Origin: Desulfogranum mediterraneum DSM 13871 | GTDB lineage: Bacteria > Desulfobacterota > Desulfobulbia > Desulfobulbales > Desulfobulbaceae | DNA: 64,000 nucleotides | Reading direction: 5' to 3' | NCBI RefSeq assembly: GCF_000429965.1 | Contig: NZ_AUCW01000014.1 | Coordinates: forward strand, 1-64,000 | In this document: piece by piece, positions 16,657 through 24,505 of the stretch | How the letters are laid out: every line of letters starts with the position of its first letter | How positions within the stretch are numbered: position 1 is the stretch's first letter | Translations under genes and position numbers: made by a program | Notes under the pieces: generated by a model | Database searches by the model: none | The model's input: the letters and a program-made list of their open reading frames with translations, nothing else | What the model was told of the DNA's origin: nothing

Positions 16657-16701
16657 TTGACAATAAACGAAAAAAACTGAACACTAGAACGAACGTTCGT
16701 T
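16657..16701 (+). promoter_or_regulatory. Promoter and palindromic TetR operator before the tetR gene
   Basis: A perfect TTGACA (16657-16662) in the context GGTTGACAATA is followed by the perfect palindrome AACGAACGTTCGTT at 16688-16701, over or just after the -10 region. The same GGTTGACAATA plus a related palindrome recurs before the downstream operon. This arrangement fits autorepression by the TetR protein encoded 26 bases later. Confidence 0.75.
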
Positions 16702-16726
16702 TTTTTAACCCAAGCAAAGGACAGCC

Positions 16727-17305
16727 ATGGCCAAGAGCACCACCATCGATCGCCGGGAACTCATTCTCTCCGCTGCCCTGCAGCTCTTTTCCCAGCGCGG
16801 CTACTTCAACACCTCGGTCCATGATATTCAGAAACAGGCCCAGGTGAGTATTGGTTCCATCTACCACCACTTTGCCAACAAGGAGGCCATTGCCAAGGCC
16901 CTCTACCACCACATCGAATCCGGGATGAACCAGGTGATCGCCGGGATAATGGAGAGCTTCAGCAGCAGCCATGACCGCTGCAGGGGTGTAATGGAATACC
17001 TCTTTCAGCTGACCGAAAAGGACAGCGACACCATGCATTTCATGCTCTATGCCAGGCATCAGGAGTTCATGCCCGAGGAAAAGCCGCTCTGCTCCTCCCG
17101 GCCCTTTAGCCTGATGAAGCAGATGGTGATTGAGGGCATCGAAGAGGGCCAGATCCGTCCCCTGGACGCCAATGTGGCGGCGGTCAGCATCTTCGGCGGC
17201 GCCATCCGGCTCATTTTCCTTCGCCTGGACGGCGTCCTGACCGACCCCCTGCCGAGCTACCTGGAAGAATGCTGGCAGTGCGCCTGGCGAGGGGTTGCCG
17301 CCTGA
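16727..17305 (+). CDS. TetR-family transcriptional repressor
   Basis: A 192-residue regulator with a canonical TetR N-terminal domain: RRELILSAALQLFSQRGY, then helix-turn-helix TSVHDIQKQAQVSIGSIYHHF (about 29-49) and NKEAIAKALY. The C-terminal ligand-binding domain is divergent and gives no ligand. A palindrome lies in its own promoter, and a matching one lies before the three-gene operon starting at 17409, about 100 bases downstream of its stop. I infer that it represses both itself and that operon. There are cysteines in the ligand domain (about 89, 124 and 185), so a thiol or sulfur signal is conceivable, but this is speculation. Confidence 0.95.
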   Translation: MAKSTTIDRRELILSAALQLFSQRGYFNTSVHDIQKQAQVSIGSIYHHFANKEAIAKALYHHIESGMNQVIAGIMESFSSSHDRCRGVMEYLFQLTEKDSDTMHFMLYARHQEFMPEEKPLCSSRPFSLMKQMVIEGIEEGQIRPLDANVAAVSIFGGAIRLIFLRLDGVLTDPLPSYLEECWQCAWRGVAA

Positions 17306-17338
17306 GCCCCTAAGCGGCACCCTCGCCCTAGCCCCTGG

Positions 17339-17381
17339 TTGACAATATCTATCTCCCTTTACCAGAACGAGCATTCGTTCT
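17339..17381 (+). promoter_or_regulatory. Promoter and TetR operator before the exported DsrE/DUF1566/rhodanese operon
   Basis: TTGACA (17339-17344), again within GGTTGACAATA, is followed by AGAACGAGCATTCGTTCT at 17364-17381. This is an 18-base near-palindrome sharing the half-site AGAACGA and its complement with the operator of the tetR gene. The operator overlaps the expected -10, so binding should block transcription. Confidence 0.75.
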
Positions 17382-17408
17382 AAACCTTTTGCCTTCAAGG
17401 AGGCCCTG

Positions 17409-17951
17409 ATGAAACCACGCAGATTCAAACCCCACTCCAGATGTACCCTCAGAGGCAGCCTCTTCCTCAGCCTGCTCCTCTCCCTGCTGCTGACCAGCCC
17501 GGCACTCTCCATGTCCAGGGAAGAGCTGCCCCCGGACAACAGCCAGGCCCTGGCCGGAGTGGAAGAGGCCAGGATCGTCTTTGACATCAACCTCAGCAGT
17601 GGCCAAAAGCTTGCACTCTACCTGGAGGTCATCCGCCAAACCTATCACGACCTCCTCAAGGCTGGGAGACAGCCTGAGATTATCCTGGCCTTCCGGGGCG
17701 CCTCGGTCCGACTGATCAGCACCGAGACCTGGTCCTTTGGCCAAGAGGAGCAGCAGAGCCTGCAGCAAGCCGCCCTCATCCTCCGGGAGCTCAAGGGGCT
17801 GGGGATCAGGCTTGAGGCCTGCGCCATTGCCACCAAACTGTTCAAGATCGACCAGGCCACCATCCTGCCGGAGTTTCGGCTGGTGGGCAACACCTTCATC
17901 TCGCTGATGGGCTACCAGAGCAAGGGCTATGCCCTGATCCCGATCCAATAA
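17409..17951 (+). CDS. Exported DsrE/DsrF-like protein
   Basis: A 180-residue protein with an N-terminal signal peptide (LFLSLLLSLLLTSPALS, cleavage about residue 34). The mature part is DsrE/F-like: a beta strand RIVFDINLSSGQKLALYLEVI, then ILAFRGASVRLIS, and a Cys in GIRLEACAIATKL (about 138). That Cys is in the position used by DsrE-like proteins to bind or carry sulfane sulfur. It begins behind AAGGAGG and is the first gene after the TetR operator. Known DsrE proteins are cytoplasmic sulfur carriers; this one is predicted to be periplasmic. With an exported rhodanese in the same operon, extracytoplasmic sulfur transfer is a reasonable inference. Confidence 0.82.
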   Translation: MKPRRFKPHSRCTLRGSLFLSLLLSLLLTSPALSMSREELPPDNSQALAGVEEARIVFDINLSSGQKLALYLEVIRQTYHDLLKAGRQPEIILAFRGASVRLISTETWSFGQEEQQSLQQAALILRELKGLGIRLEACAIATKLFKIDQATILPEFRLVGNTFISLMGYQSKGYALIPIQ

Positions 17952-17973
17952 GCCAACCGAGCGGAGGAAACCC

Positions 17974-18450
17974 ATGACCACCACAGCCCGCCGGTCCTGG
18001 TTCCAGACCATGACCGCCATGACCGTTTTAGCCGCCTTAGCCCTCAGCTGCCTGCTGTTGTGCTCTGCCGCCACCGCTCTGGGGGCAGCCAGATCCCTGG
18101 TCGAGCGCTCTCCAGGGGTCTTTGCAGAGACCAGGGGCGGCCTGAACTGGCAGCAGCAACGCTCCAAAAAGATGGAGAGCCCGGCAGAGGTGAGCCGCTA
18201 TCTCCGCGAGCTCAACCAGGGCGCCCATCAGGATTGGCGTTTACCAGACAAAGAGGAGCTCTTTGGCCTCTTCTCCATCTTTGATCTCAAGCAAAACAAC
18301 ACCATCAAGATCCGTTTGGAAGGCAACTACTGGCTGAAAGACGACCGGGGCAAAGCCTCGGTCGGCACCTGGGAGATCGGTGACCAGTGCGGTCCCTCCA
18401 GGTCCTTTTATCGAGGCAAGGCCGGATATGTCAGGGCGGTTCGTCCCTAA
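17974..18450 (+). CDS. Exported DUF1566 (Lcl C-terminal-like) domain protein
   Basis: A 158-residue protein with a long N-terminal hydrophobic segment (about 12-36, signal peptide or anchor). The DUF1566 pattern follows: GLNWQQQ, the Y..ELN segment, then DWRLPDKEELFGLF (about 87-100) and a C-terminal GYVRAVRP. The DUF1566 fold is common in Desulfobacterota and Bacteroidota surface or periplasmic proteins, and its role is unknown. It lies 22 bases after the DsrE-like gene and 49 bases before the rhodanese, so all three share the TetR-controlled promoter. Confidence 0.75.
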   Translation: MTTTARRSWFQTMTAMTVLAALALSCLLLCSAATALGAARSLVERSPGVFAETRGGLNWQQQRSKKMESPAEVSRYLRELNQGAHQDWRLPDKEELFGLFSIFDLKQNNTIKIRLEGNYWLKDDRGKASVGTWEIGDQCGPSRSFYRGKAGYVRAVRP

Positions 18451-18499
18451 AAAATCGTTTAGAGACAAGCCCTCACTATAACCACAAAAAGGAGTTCCC

Positions 18500-19009
18500 A
18501 TGTTCAACAAAATCTGTTCCATCCTCGTCCTTTCTCTGCTGATAAGCGGTGCTGCCCTGGCCTCCCAGGAGGCCCGGCCCAGCCCGGACCAGATCCTCAA
18601 GCAGCGGGTCCGGGCCGCCAAGCAGGCGATCCGTTCCATCGACTCCCCCACCTTGAAACAGTGGATCGAAGATGATGATCAACAATTCCTGCTCCTGGAT
18701 GTCCGGGAGCCGGGTGAAGTAACGGCAGGCCAGATCGAGGCCGACGAGTCCATGGCCATCCCCAGGGGGCTGGTGGAGATGCAGTTTATCCGCAAGGTCA
18801 AGGACCTGGACAAGGCCGTGGTGATCTACTGTCTGGCAGGCACCCGGGGCGCCCTGGCTGCCCAGGCCCTGACCGAGATGGGCTATACCAATATCTATAA
18901 CCTGGAAGGCGGGCTGTTGGAGTGGATTGCCGCCGGTCATCCGGTGAACAACTTCTTCGGCGAATTTGAGCTGAAGAACTTCGATTCCAACTTCAAGAAA
19001 AAAGGCTAG
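18500..19009 (+). CDS. Periplasmic rhodanese-like sulfurtransferase
   Basis: A 169-residue protein with a signal peptide (about 1-21, ending ALA) and one rhodanese domain. The entry motif is LLLDVREPGE (about 63-72) and the catalytic loop is YCLAGTRGALAAQAL, with Cys at about 114. This is the standard single-domain active-site loop, so persulfide transfer should be possible. It is the last gene of the TetR-regulated operon and is followed by a strong inverted repeat at 19038-19070. Substrate unknown. Confidence 0.92.
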   Translation: MFNKICSILVLSLLISGAALASQEARPSPDQILKQRVRAAKQAIRSIDSPTLKQWIEDDDQQFLLLDVREPGEVTAGQIEADESMAIPRGLVEMQFIRKVKDLDKAVVIYCLAGTRGALAAQALTEMGYTNIYNLEGGLLEWIAAGHPVNNFFGEFELKNFDSNFKKKG

Positions 19010-19037
19010 CCAGGCCGCCCCCCCCATCACCACCAAC

Positions 19038-19070
19038 CCGGCGCTGCAGTTCTTTAAGCTCCAGCGCCGG
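19038..19070. terminator. Hairpin at the end of the rhodanese operon
   Basis: A 9-base perfect stem CCGGCGCTG/CAGCGCCGG with a 15-base loop, 29 bases after the rhodanese stop. A second inverted repeat of two AGGGCCCT palindromes follows at 19088-19110 and abuts the stop of the convergent TPR gene. Neither has a good T-run, so these may mark a convergent-gene boundary rather than classic intrinsic terminators. Confidence 0.5.
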
Positions 19071-19110
19071 CTCACACCTCCCAAGCCAGGGCCCTGATCC
19101 CCAGGGCCCT

Positions 19111-20421
19111 TCAACCAGCTCCCGGGCTGAACTGCTTCAGGGCACGCCGGGCCTCCCGTTGATAGCGCCGGTCCTCCGCCGCCCTGGCAAAGGCCTGGCG
19201 AGCGGCAGCCAGCTCATTGAGCTGCCAGTGGCAGTAACCGCTCATCAGCCAGGCCCGGGCAGAGCGCCTTTCCCTCCCTCTCCCTTTCCCTTTCCCTCGG
19301 GCCACCCCTCTATAGATCCCCGCGGCCTGAGCATACTGTTTCAGGGTATAGAGGATATCGGCACGCAGCATCTGCAAACGCGGCGGAGCTCCATCCGGGG
19401 CCAGGGCCTCCAGCCTGGCCAGGGCCTCATCCGGCCGGCCGAGCTCCAGATAGGCCTGGACCAGAGCGCGGATGGTCTCCAGATCCCGGCCCCCCTCCAG
19501 GCAGTGTTCATAGCGGGGGGCAGCCTCAGCCGGGATACCCTGCTGGAAATGGAGGTCAGCCAGGAGCTTCTCCTCCTCCCGGCTCAGGGGGGTGAGCAGG
19601 GAGTAGATGGTCAGGGCGGCCAGGGCCTTGTCAAAACGATCCGCCTGGAGATGGATATGGGCAAGCCCCTTCCACCAGATAGCCACGGTGGGGGCCTGGT
19701 GGCTCAGACGACGGCCAAGGGCGAGCGCCTCCCGGTCCATCTCCAGGGCCATATACTGCTGGAGCAGGATCTCCTGCCACTGCTGCTGCTTCTTGCCCTG
19801 ATAGCAGGCGGCCAGCTCAATGATATGGGGCAGGGCCCTCCTGGCCTGATCCGTGGCCAGGAGGGCATGCACCAGGTGCTCCTGCCACTGGGGCAAGAGG
19901 GCCTCGGGATGGACCGTGAGCAGCTGCTCAAACAGGGCCAGCGAACGCTGGTAGTCCTGGGCCATCAGGAAGGTGGCTGCACTGAAGTAGAGCAGCTCCG
20001 GCTGCTCTTTTCCCCCACCCTGGTAGCAGCCCAGGAAGAGTTCCCCTGCCTGCTGATACTCCTCCAGCTCATAGGCACAGCGGGCCAGGTTCTGCCGGGC
20101 ACCGAGATGATCGGGATCCGCCTCAATGGCACGGCGATAGGCCCGGGCAGCCTGGCTGAACTGCTCCTGGAGCAGGAGGCAGTTGCCCAGCATAAAGTTG
20201 ATTTCCGGATGGTCAAAGCTGCTGCCCGGCTCCCCCCGGTCACGGAAGGACTCCAGGAGTTCGACGGCCTGCTGGTAGTGCTCCTGCTCAAGCAGCGGCC
20301 CCACCTTGACCAGCATCACCTGGACCCGCGCAGGCAGACGCTGGGCCGCCAGGCTCGGGGAGGCGCTAAGACCGGGGAGGAGCACCAGGAGGGCGGAGAG
20401 GAGGAGGGCTGCAATCTTCAT
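19111..20421 (-). CDS. Exported TPR-repeat protein of the TonB system
   Basis: A 436-residue protein with a signal peptide (about 1-26, ending LAA) and at least six tetratricopeptide units; clear ones include AARAYRRAIEADPDHLGARQ and the segments with YLELGRPDEALARLE and YTLKQYAQAAGIYRG. It is the last gene of the CbiK-to-TonB operon. A TPR protein directly after TonB is a known feature of TtpC/TonB2-type systems, where it is thought to assist energy transfer in the periplasm. A Lys/Gly/Arg-rich insertion (about 382-394) interrupts the last repeats. Confidence 0.85.
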   Translation of the reverse strand: MKIAALLLSALLVLLPGLSASPSLAAQRLPARVQVMLVKVGPLLEQEHYQQAVELLESFRDRGEPGSSFDHPEINFMLGNCLLLQEQFSQAARAYRRAIEADPDHLGARQNLARCAYELEEYQQAGELFLGCYQGGGKEQPELLYFSAATFLMAQDYQRSLALFEQLLTVHPEALLPQWQEHLVHALLATDQARRALPHIIELAACYQGKKQQQWQEILLQQYMALEMDREALALGRRLSHQAPTVAIWWKGLAHIHLQADRFDKALAALTIYSLLTPLSREEEKLLADLHFQQGIPAEAAPRYEHCLEGGRDLETIRALVQAYLELGRPDEALARLEALAPDGAPPRLQMLRADILYTLKQYAQAAGIYRGVARGKGKGRGRERRSARAWLMSGYCHWQLNELAAARQAFARAAEDRRYQREARRALKQFSPGAG

Positions 20422-20424
20422 GGA

Positions 20425-21120
20425 CTACTCCAGGGCAAAACGAACCGTTGTTTCCATCCAGGCCGAGACCGCCACCCCCTCAACCGTTCCGGGCCGGTAC
20501 TGCCACTTGGCCACACAGCGGAGCACACTCTGCTCAAAGACACCGGCCGGCTCGGCTGCCACGACCTGAATGGAGCCCACCTGCCCCTGCTGATCGACCA
20601 GGAAGCGCACCCGTACCCAGCCCTCGATGCCGCGTCGCAGGGCCCGAAGGGGATAGACCGGCGGAATCCTGGCCAGGGTGGTCAGGGGTCCATCCAACTC
20701 CTCCATCCCGACCCCGTCGGCAAGCCCGGGATGAAAGGGGGCGGCCTGCACCAGCGGCAGCTGCAGGTCGGTGGGCGCCGCCGGCATCCTGGGATTCAGG
20801 GTAAAGGGCAGGCTCAGCTTGGGTGCCTCCAGAGGGGCGGCCTGCTGACGGGGCTCTTGCTCGGCCTGTGGTTGCGGTTTTGGGGGAGGTGGCTCTTCCT
20901 TGGGGTGAAGCGGCGGCTCCTCCGGGGGGAGACGGACCAGCTGGACCCGCTCCACCAGCGGCAGAGGGCTGGGAGCGTTTCCCGGGGGCAGCATCAGGGC
21001 AGGGAGGAGCAGAAAAAGCACCAGGTTCAGCGAAACCGTGGCCAGGCTGGCGCCCAGCCAGGTCGTCAGCCGATGGCTGGAAGCCAATGACCAGTCGAAG
21101 GGTCCCTCTGCCATGCTCAT
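20425..21120 (-). CDS. tonB: TonB energy-transducing protein
   Basis: A 231-residue TonB. A short cytoplasmic N terminus precedes one membrane anchor (about 22-44), then a Pro-rich spacer with PPPPKPQPQ (about 78-90). The C-terminal TonB domain contains PPVYPLRALRRGIEGWVRVR (about 153-172) and ends WQYRPGT...ETTVRF. It transmits proton-motive force from ExbB/ExbD/TtpC to outer-membrane receptors. It lies 3 bases before the TPR gene. Position behind a cobalamin riboswitch suggests that it serves corrinoid, cobalt-chelate or related uptake; no receptor gene is nearby. Confidence 0.93.
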   Translation of the reverse strand: MSMAEGPFDWSLASSHRLTTWLGASLATVSLNLVLFLLLPALMLPPGNAPSPLPLVERVQLVRLPPEEPPLHPKEEPPPPKPQPQAEQEPRQQAAPLEAPKLSLPFTLNPRMPAAPTDLQLPLVQAAPFHPGLADGVGMEELDGPLTTLARIPPVYPLRALRRGIEGWVRVRFLVDQQGQVGSIQVVAAEPAGVFEQSVLRCVAKWQYRPGTVEGVAVSAWMETTVRFALE

Positions 21121-21146
21121 CCCTGCTGCCTCAAACCCTGCTGCCC

Positions 21147-21563
21147 TTAGCCCTGGGGGATACGGGCGGCAAGGCTGATATTATCCGCACCTGCCAGCCG
21201 GCAGCCATCCATGACCGCGATGACCATCCCGGCATTGCTGCTCTTGTCGGAGACGATAATAACCCCGCCCTCGGGATTTTCCGCCAGGGCGCGCTCCACA
21301 TTGGCCCTCACCGCCCGGACATCGATCTCCCGATGTTCCATGAAGATCCGGTTTTCCCGGTCAATACCGATCATGATGGGGCTCTTGGCCTGGGCGTGGG
21401 CCGTGGAGGCGGTGGGCCGGCTGACCTCGACCCCGGTTTCCTTGACAAAACTGGTGTTGACCAGAAAAAAGATCAGCAGGATAAAGACCATGTCGATCAG
21501 GGGGGCGATATTCAACTCAACACCCTGTTTCCGCCTGCGCCGGGCTGCACTTATGTTGAGCAT
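21147..21563 (-). CDS. exbD: Biopolymer transport protein ExbD
   Basis: A 138-residue ExbD/TolR-family protein with one membrane helix near the N terminus. The essential Asp is in LNIAPLIDMVFILLIFFLV (about 17-35). A periplasmic domain of normal length follows (IMIGIDRENRIF, GVIIVSDKSSN). It overlaps the ExbB gene by 13 bases and precedes TonB by 26 bases. Confidence 0.94.
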   Translation of the reverse strand: MLNISAARRRRKQGVELNIAPLIDMVFILLIFFLVNTSFVKETGVEVSRPTASTAHAQAKSPIMIGIDRENRIFMEHREIDVRAVRANVERALAENPEGGVIIVSDKSSNAGMVIAVMDGCRLAGADNISLAARIPQG

Positions 21564-22198
21564 GATGGTTCTCCTTGGTCAGCGGCCTTAAGCGCTCTTC
21601 TCAGGTAGAGGCCGGCCGTGGCAACCCGCTGCTGGAGATTGTCCGCCCGGCGGCTGAGAAAATTTTTCATGTATAAACCAGGGACCGCCACCAAGAGGCC
21701 GGTCTGGGTGGTGATCAGGGCCTCGGAGATGCCCCCGGCCATGGCCTTGGAGTTACCTGTACCAAAGAGGGCCAGGACATCGAAGGTGGATATCATCCCG
21801 GTGACCGTCCCCAGGAGGCCGAACAGGGGGGCAATGGCGGCCAGGACCCCGATGGTGGCCAGGTGATCGTTGAGTCGATGATTGATCCCCAGGACGACTT
21901 CGTCCAGGATGAAACGGTCCAACTCGACCTCTCCGCTCCGCTGGCGGAGAAAGCGGCTGACCAGCAGGGAGACCACCCCCTTGTATTGGCGGGGATCGGG
22001 CCGTTCACCGGCCAGGAGGTGTTCCCGGGCGACCTGATGGCTCATGTTCCTGCGATAGAGCCGCCCCAGAAAGAGGCTGCGCTCGATGATCAGCAGCCAC
22101 ATCACCAGGCTGAGCAGGAGCAGCGGCCCCATCAGCGGCCCGCCCTGGCAGAAATACTTTTCCAGGAGCAGGTACTGCTGCCGGATCAGCTCACTCAT
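21551..22198 (-). CDS. exbB: Biopolymer transport protein ExbB
   Basis: A 215-residue MotA/TolQ/ExbB-family channel protein. A first helix at about 25-42 is followed by a cytoplasmic loop. Two further helices frame the conserved IGVLAAIAPLFGLLGTVTGM (about 117-136) and ITTQTGLLVAVPGL. It is the second of two ExbB-domain proteins in the operon, the other being the larger TtpC-like protein upstream. That pairing is diagnostic of TonB2/TtpC-type systems. Confidence 0.94.
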   Translation of the reverse strand: MSELIRQQYLLLEKYFCQGGPLMGPLLLLSLVMWLLIIERSLFLGRLYRRNMSHQVAREHLLAGERPDPRQYKGVVSLLVSRFLRQRSGEVELDRFILDEVVLGINHRLNDHLATIGVLAAIAPLFGLLGTVTGMISTFDVLALFGTGNSKAMAGGISEALITTQTGLLVAVPGLYMKNFLSRRADNLQQRVATAGLYLRRALKAADQGEPSCST

Positions 22199-23658
22199 CC
22201 GCCCAGCCGGCTCTTGTGGATGATATTGACCAGGGACACGCCCTTTTCCTCCAGATGCCCGATTTCCTCTTCAACGGCCCGGCTGAGCAGGGTCTGGGCA
22301 AGCATCAGCGGAATGGCGACGCCTAGGCCAAGCATGGTGGTCACCAGGGCCTCGGAGATGCCCCCGGACATCAGCCGCGGATCACTGGTACCGTGGAGGG
22401 TGATGATCTGAAAGGTATCGATCATCCCGGTGACTGTGCCCAGCAGGCCCAGCAGCGGTGCGATGGCGGCCAGGATGCCCAGGGTGGAGAGGAAGCGCTC
22501 CATGGGAGGAATCTCCCGGAGGATGCTCTCCTGGAGCACATTTTCCATCTCCTCACGTTGCATCTGCCGGCTCTCGAGCCCAGCCAGGATCACCCGCACC
22601 ACCGGTTTGTGGAGAGAGGGAGTGCACAGCTCCACAGCTGCCTGCCAGTTGCCCTCCAGCACGGCCGCTTGGATCTCTGTCATCAGGCGGCTGGCGTTGC
22701 AGCGTCTCCGGAGGAGAAAGAGCACCCGTTCCAGGATGATGAACAGCCCGGCAAGCAAGATCGCCAGGATCGGCCAGACGATGGGTCCCCCCTGCCGGAC
22801 CTGCTCCCAGAGATTCAACTGGTGGCTGAGCTGCTGCAGCCCTGCACCCCGGCCGATATCCATGACCACGGCCTCACTCTTCCCCTCCAGGTAGTCCCGG
22901 AGCTGTCGCTGCATCCGAGCCGGCGGCAGTTTGGAGAGGGCATAGAGCTTGTTGCCCCTGGCGGAATAGCGGAGAAAACCCAGCTCATCTGCTCCCAGAT
23001 AGGCGGCGGTAAAGGGCCCCAGGGCCAGGACCTCGGCCTGGGTGGAGAGACCGTTACGGTCAATGATGGTGGTGGAGCTCCGGCTCACCTGGCCGCTCTG
23101 CTCCACCTGGGTAAAGAGAGTTTCTGCCAGCTCACGGATATCCTCCATCCCGGGAAAGACCCCGGGATCTGCCAGGATCGGCGGAGGACTTGCAGCAAGG
23201 CCCTGAATGGCGGTTTGGAGGTTGCTGTGCACCAGGGCGTCGACATCCTTGGCATTGACCCGGATGACGCCGACCAGTTCCTTGATCACCTGCTCGCGCT
23301 CTTTAAGCTCGCGGCTCAGGGCCTCTTCCTCCCGGGAGAGACGGATATGGATCGACTCCAGGGCGGCCACCTCCTGCTTGAGGCGGTCTTTGAGCCCCTG
23401 AAGACGCCCGAGTTCCCCCTCCAGGCGGCTGCGGTCGGCCAGGATCCGGGCCCTGCTCTCGGCAGCGACCTGCCTGGCCTCTGCCCGTTCCCGGGCAGCG
23501 CTCTTGATCAGCGCCTCACGCGCCTCTCTGGCCTGGACCTGTAAGGCCCGCATCTCCTCGGCAGCGGCTCCCGGCCCCCAGCCAGGTAATAAGAGGAGCA
23601 GGAGGAAGAGTGAGATCAGCCGACACCGCCAACCATTGAACCCTACCCTGCTCTTCAT
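22195..23658 (-). CDS. ttpC: TtpC-like protein: periplasmic coiled coil fused to ExbB/TolQ domain
   Basis: A 487-residue protein starting at the ATG 23658 (MKSRVGF), which overlaps the DUF3450 stop. A longer open frame to 23802 lies inside the upstream gene. It has a signal-like segment (about 12-32) and a long charged coiled coil (about 35-140: REAREALIKSAARERAEAR and onward). A periplasmic domain follows, then an ExbB/TolQ domain (about 275-480) with LGILAAIAPLLGLLGTVTGM. In Vibrio TonB2 systems TtpC is the additional component needed for energy transfer. Order DUF3450-TtpC-ExbB-ExbD-TonB-TPR is the classical extended arrangement. Confidence 0.9.
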   Translation of the reverse strand: MKSRVGFNGWRCRLISLFLLLLLLPGWGPGAAAEEMRALQVQAREAREALIKSAARERAEARQVAAESRARILADRSRLEGELGRLQGLKDRLKQEVAALESIHIRLSREEEALSRELKEREQVIKELVGVIRVNAKDVDALVHSNLQTAIQGLAASPPPILADPGVFPGMEDIRELAETLFTQVEQSGQVSRSSTTIIDRNGLSTQAEVLALGPFTAAYLGADELGFLRYSARGNKLYALSKLPPARMQRQLRDYLEGKSEAVVMDIGRGAGLQQLSHQLNLWEQVRQGGPIVWPILAILLAGLFIILERVLFLLRRRCNASRLMTEIQAAVLEGNWQAAVELCTPSLHKPVVRVILAGLESRQMQREEMENVLQESILREIPPMERFLSTLGILAAIAPLLGLLGTVTGMIDTFQIITLHGTSDPRLMSGGISEALVTTMLGLGVAIPLMLAQTLLSRAVEEEIGHLEEKGVSLVNIIHKSRLGG

Positions 23659-24434
23659 GGCTGCACCATTCTCCCCAACGGCATGGTCAACAGCTCCACC
23701 GGTCGTTGTTTGGCCGCAATGGCGACGGCGGTTTCCAGATCGCGGAGATATCCCTTGTCCAGGGGACTCCAGGCATCCGTGGCTACATTGAAGAAGCCGC
23801 ATGCGCTCCGATCCAGGGTGAGGTAAAAGAGGCCTAGGCGTCCCAGGCGAAAAATATCCACCAGCAGCGGCCTCCCGCCTATGGGCAGGGTCTGCTGATA
23901 GGTCTCCAGGCTCAGGCCGAACTCCGCCTCTATCAGCAGGGCCTCCATGGCCTTGCGGTACCGTTCACTGAGGCTGATGGCCGGATCCTGGAGGGTGGTC
24001 TCCAGGCGCGAAAAGCGCTGCTCCCGTTCTTCCAGCAAAAAGGGCAGCCCCTGGCCTGGCAGGCTCAGCAGCCGAGCCAGGAGCTGCTCGAGAAAGGGGT
24101 CCATCTCCGCCTGGATCTGGGCGATGTCCCGGAGTTGTTGGTTCTTCTGTTCAAGCCGGGCCTCGACGGCCGCAACTTGAGAGGAGAGCTCCCCCTCTAC
24201 CCTCCGCAGCTGTCCCACCTCCTGCTGCAGCCCTTCCAGCTGGGCAAGCAGCCGGGCCTGGAGGCGGCGCCACTGTTCCTCCTCCTCCTGGGTCTGCTGC
24301 CTGGCAGCAATGGCCTCTGCCACGGGTTGTTCAATCCGCTCGCTCACCTCATCTGGTCCGGCTGCCGTGGCTGCCAGGGCTGCCGTTGTCATCAGCAGGC
24401 AGGCTGCGGGCAGGGCCCACCATTTCCGGTTCAT
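23655..24434 (-). CDS. DUF3450 periplasmic coiled-coil protein
   Basis: A 259-residue exported protein starting at ATG 24434 (MNRKWWALPA) with GGAGG 10 bases upstream. The frame continues to 24494, but those residues are basic and precede the signal peptide. After the signal (about 5-26) a coiled coil runs to about 105, followed by the DUF3450 core: LPFLLEEREQRFSRL, then SLSERYRKAMEALLIEAEFG and the Thr/Gln-rich strand. DUF3450 proteins are regularly the first gene of TtpC-type TonB operons and probably work with TtpC in the periplasm; the mechanism is not known. Confidence 0.87.
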   Translation of the reverse strand: MNRKWWALPAACLLMTTAALAATAAGPDEVSERIEQPVAEAIAARQQTQEEEEQWRRLQARLLAQLEGLQQEVGQLRRVEGELSSQVAAVEARLEQKNQQLRDIAQIQAEMDPFLEQLLARLLSLPGQGLPFLLEEREQRFSRLETTLQDPAISLSERYRKAMEALLIEAEFGLSLETYQQTLPIGGRPLLVDIFRLGRLGLFYLTLDRSACGFFNVATDAWSPLDKGYLRDLETAVAIAAKQRPVELLTMPLGRMVQP

Positions 24435-24505
24435 TCGTGCTCGTCCTCCAGGCCTGGGCAAAACCCCCTTTTTTTTGCTCTCTTCTCTGCTCAAGGCCTG
24501 CCACC

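Noticed and set aside
19159-21090. 643-codon open frame on the plus strand
   Set aside because: Antisense to the TPR protein and TonB, both recognisable by motifs; composition is a reverse-complement shadow (Gln/Gly/Leu-rich), with no ribosome site.
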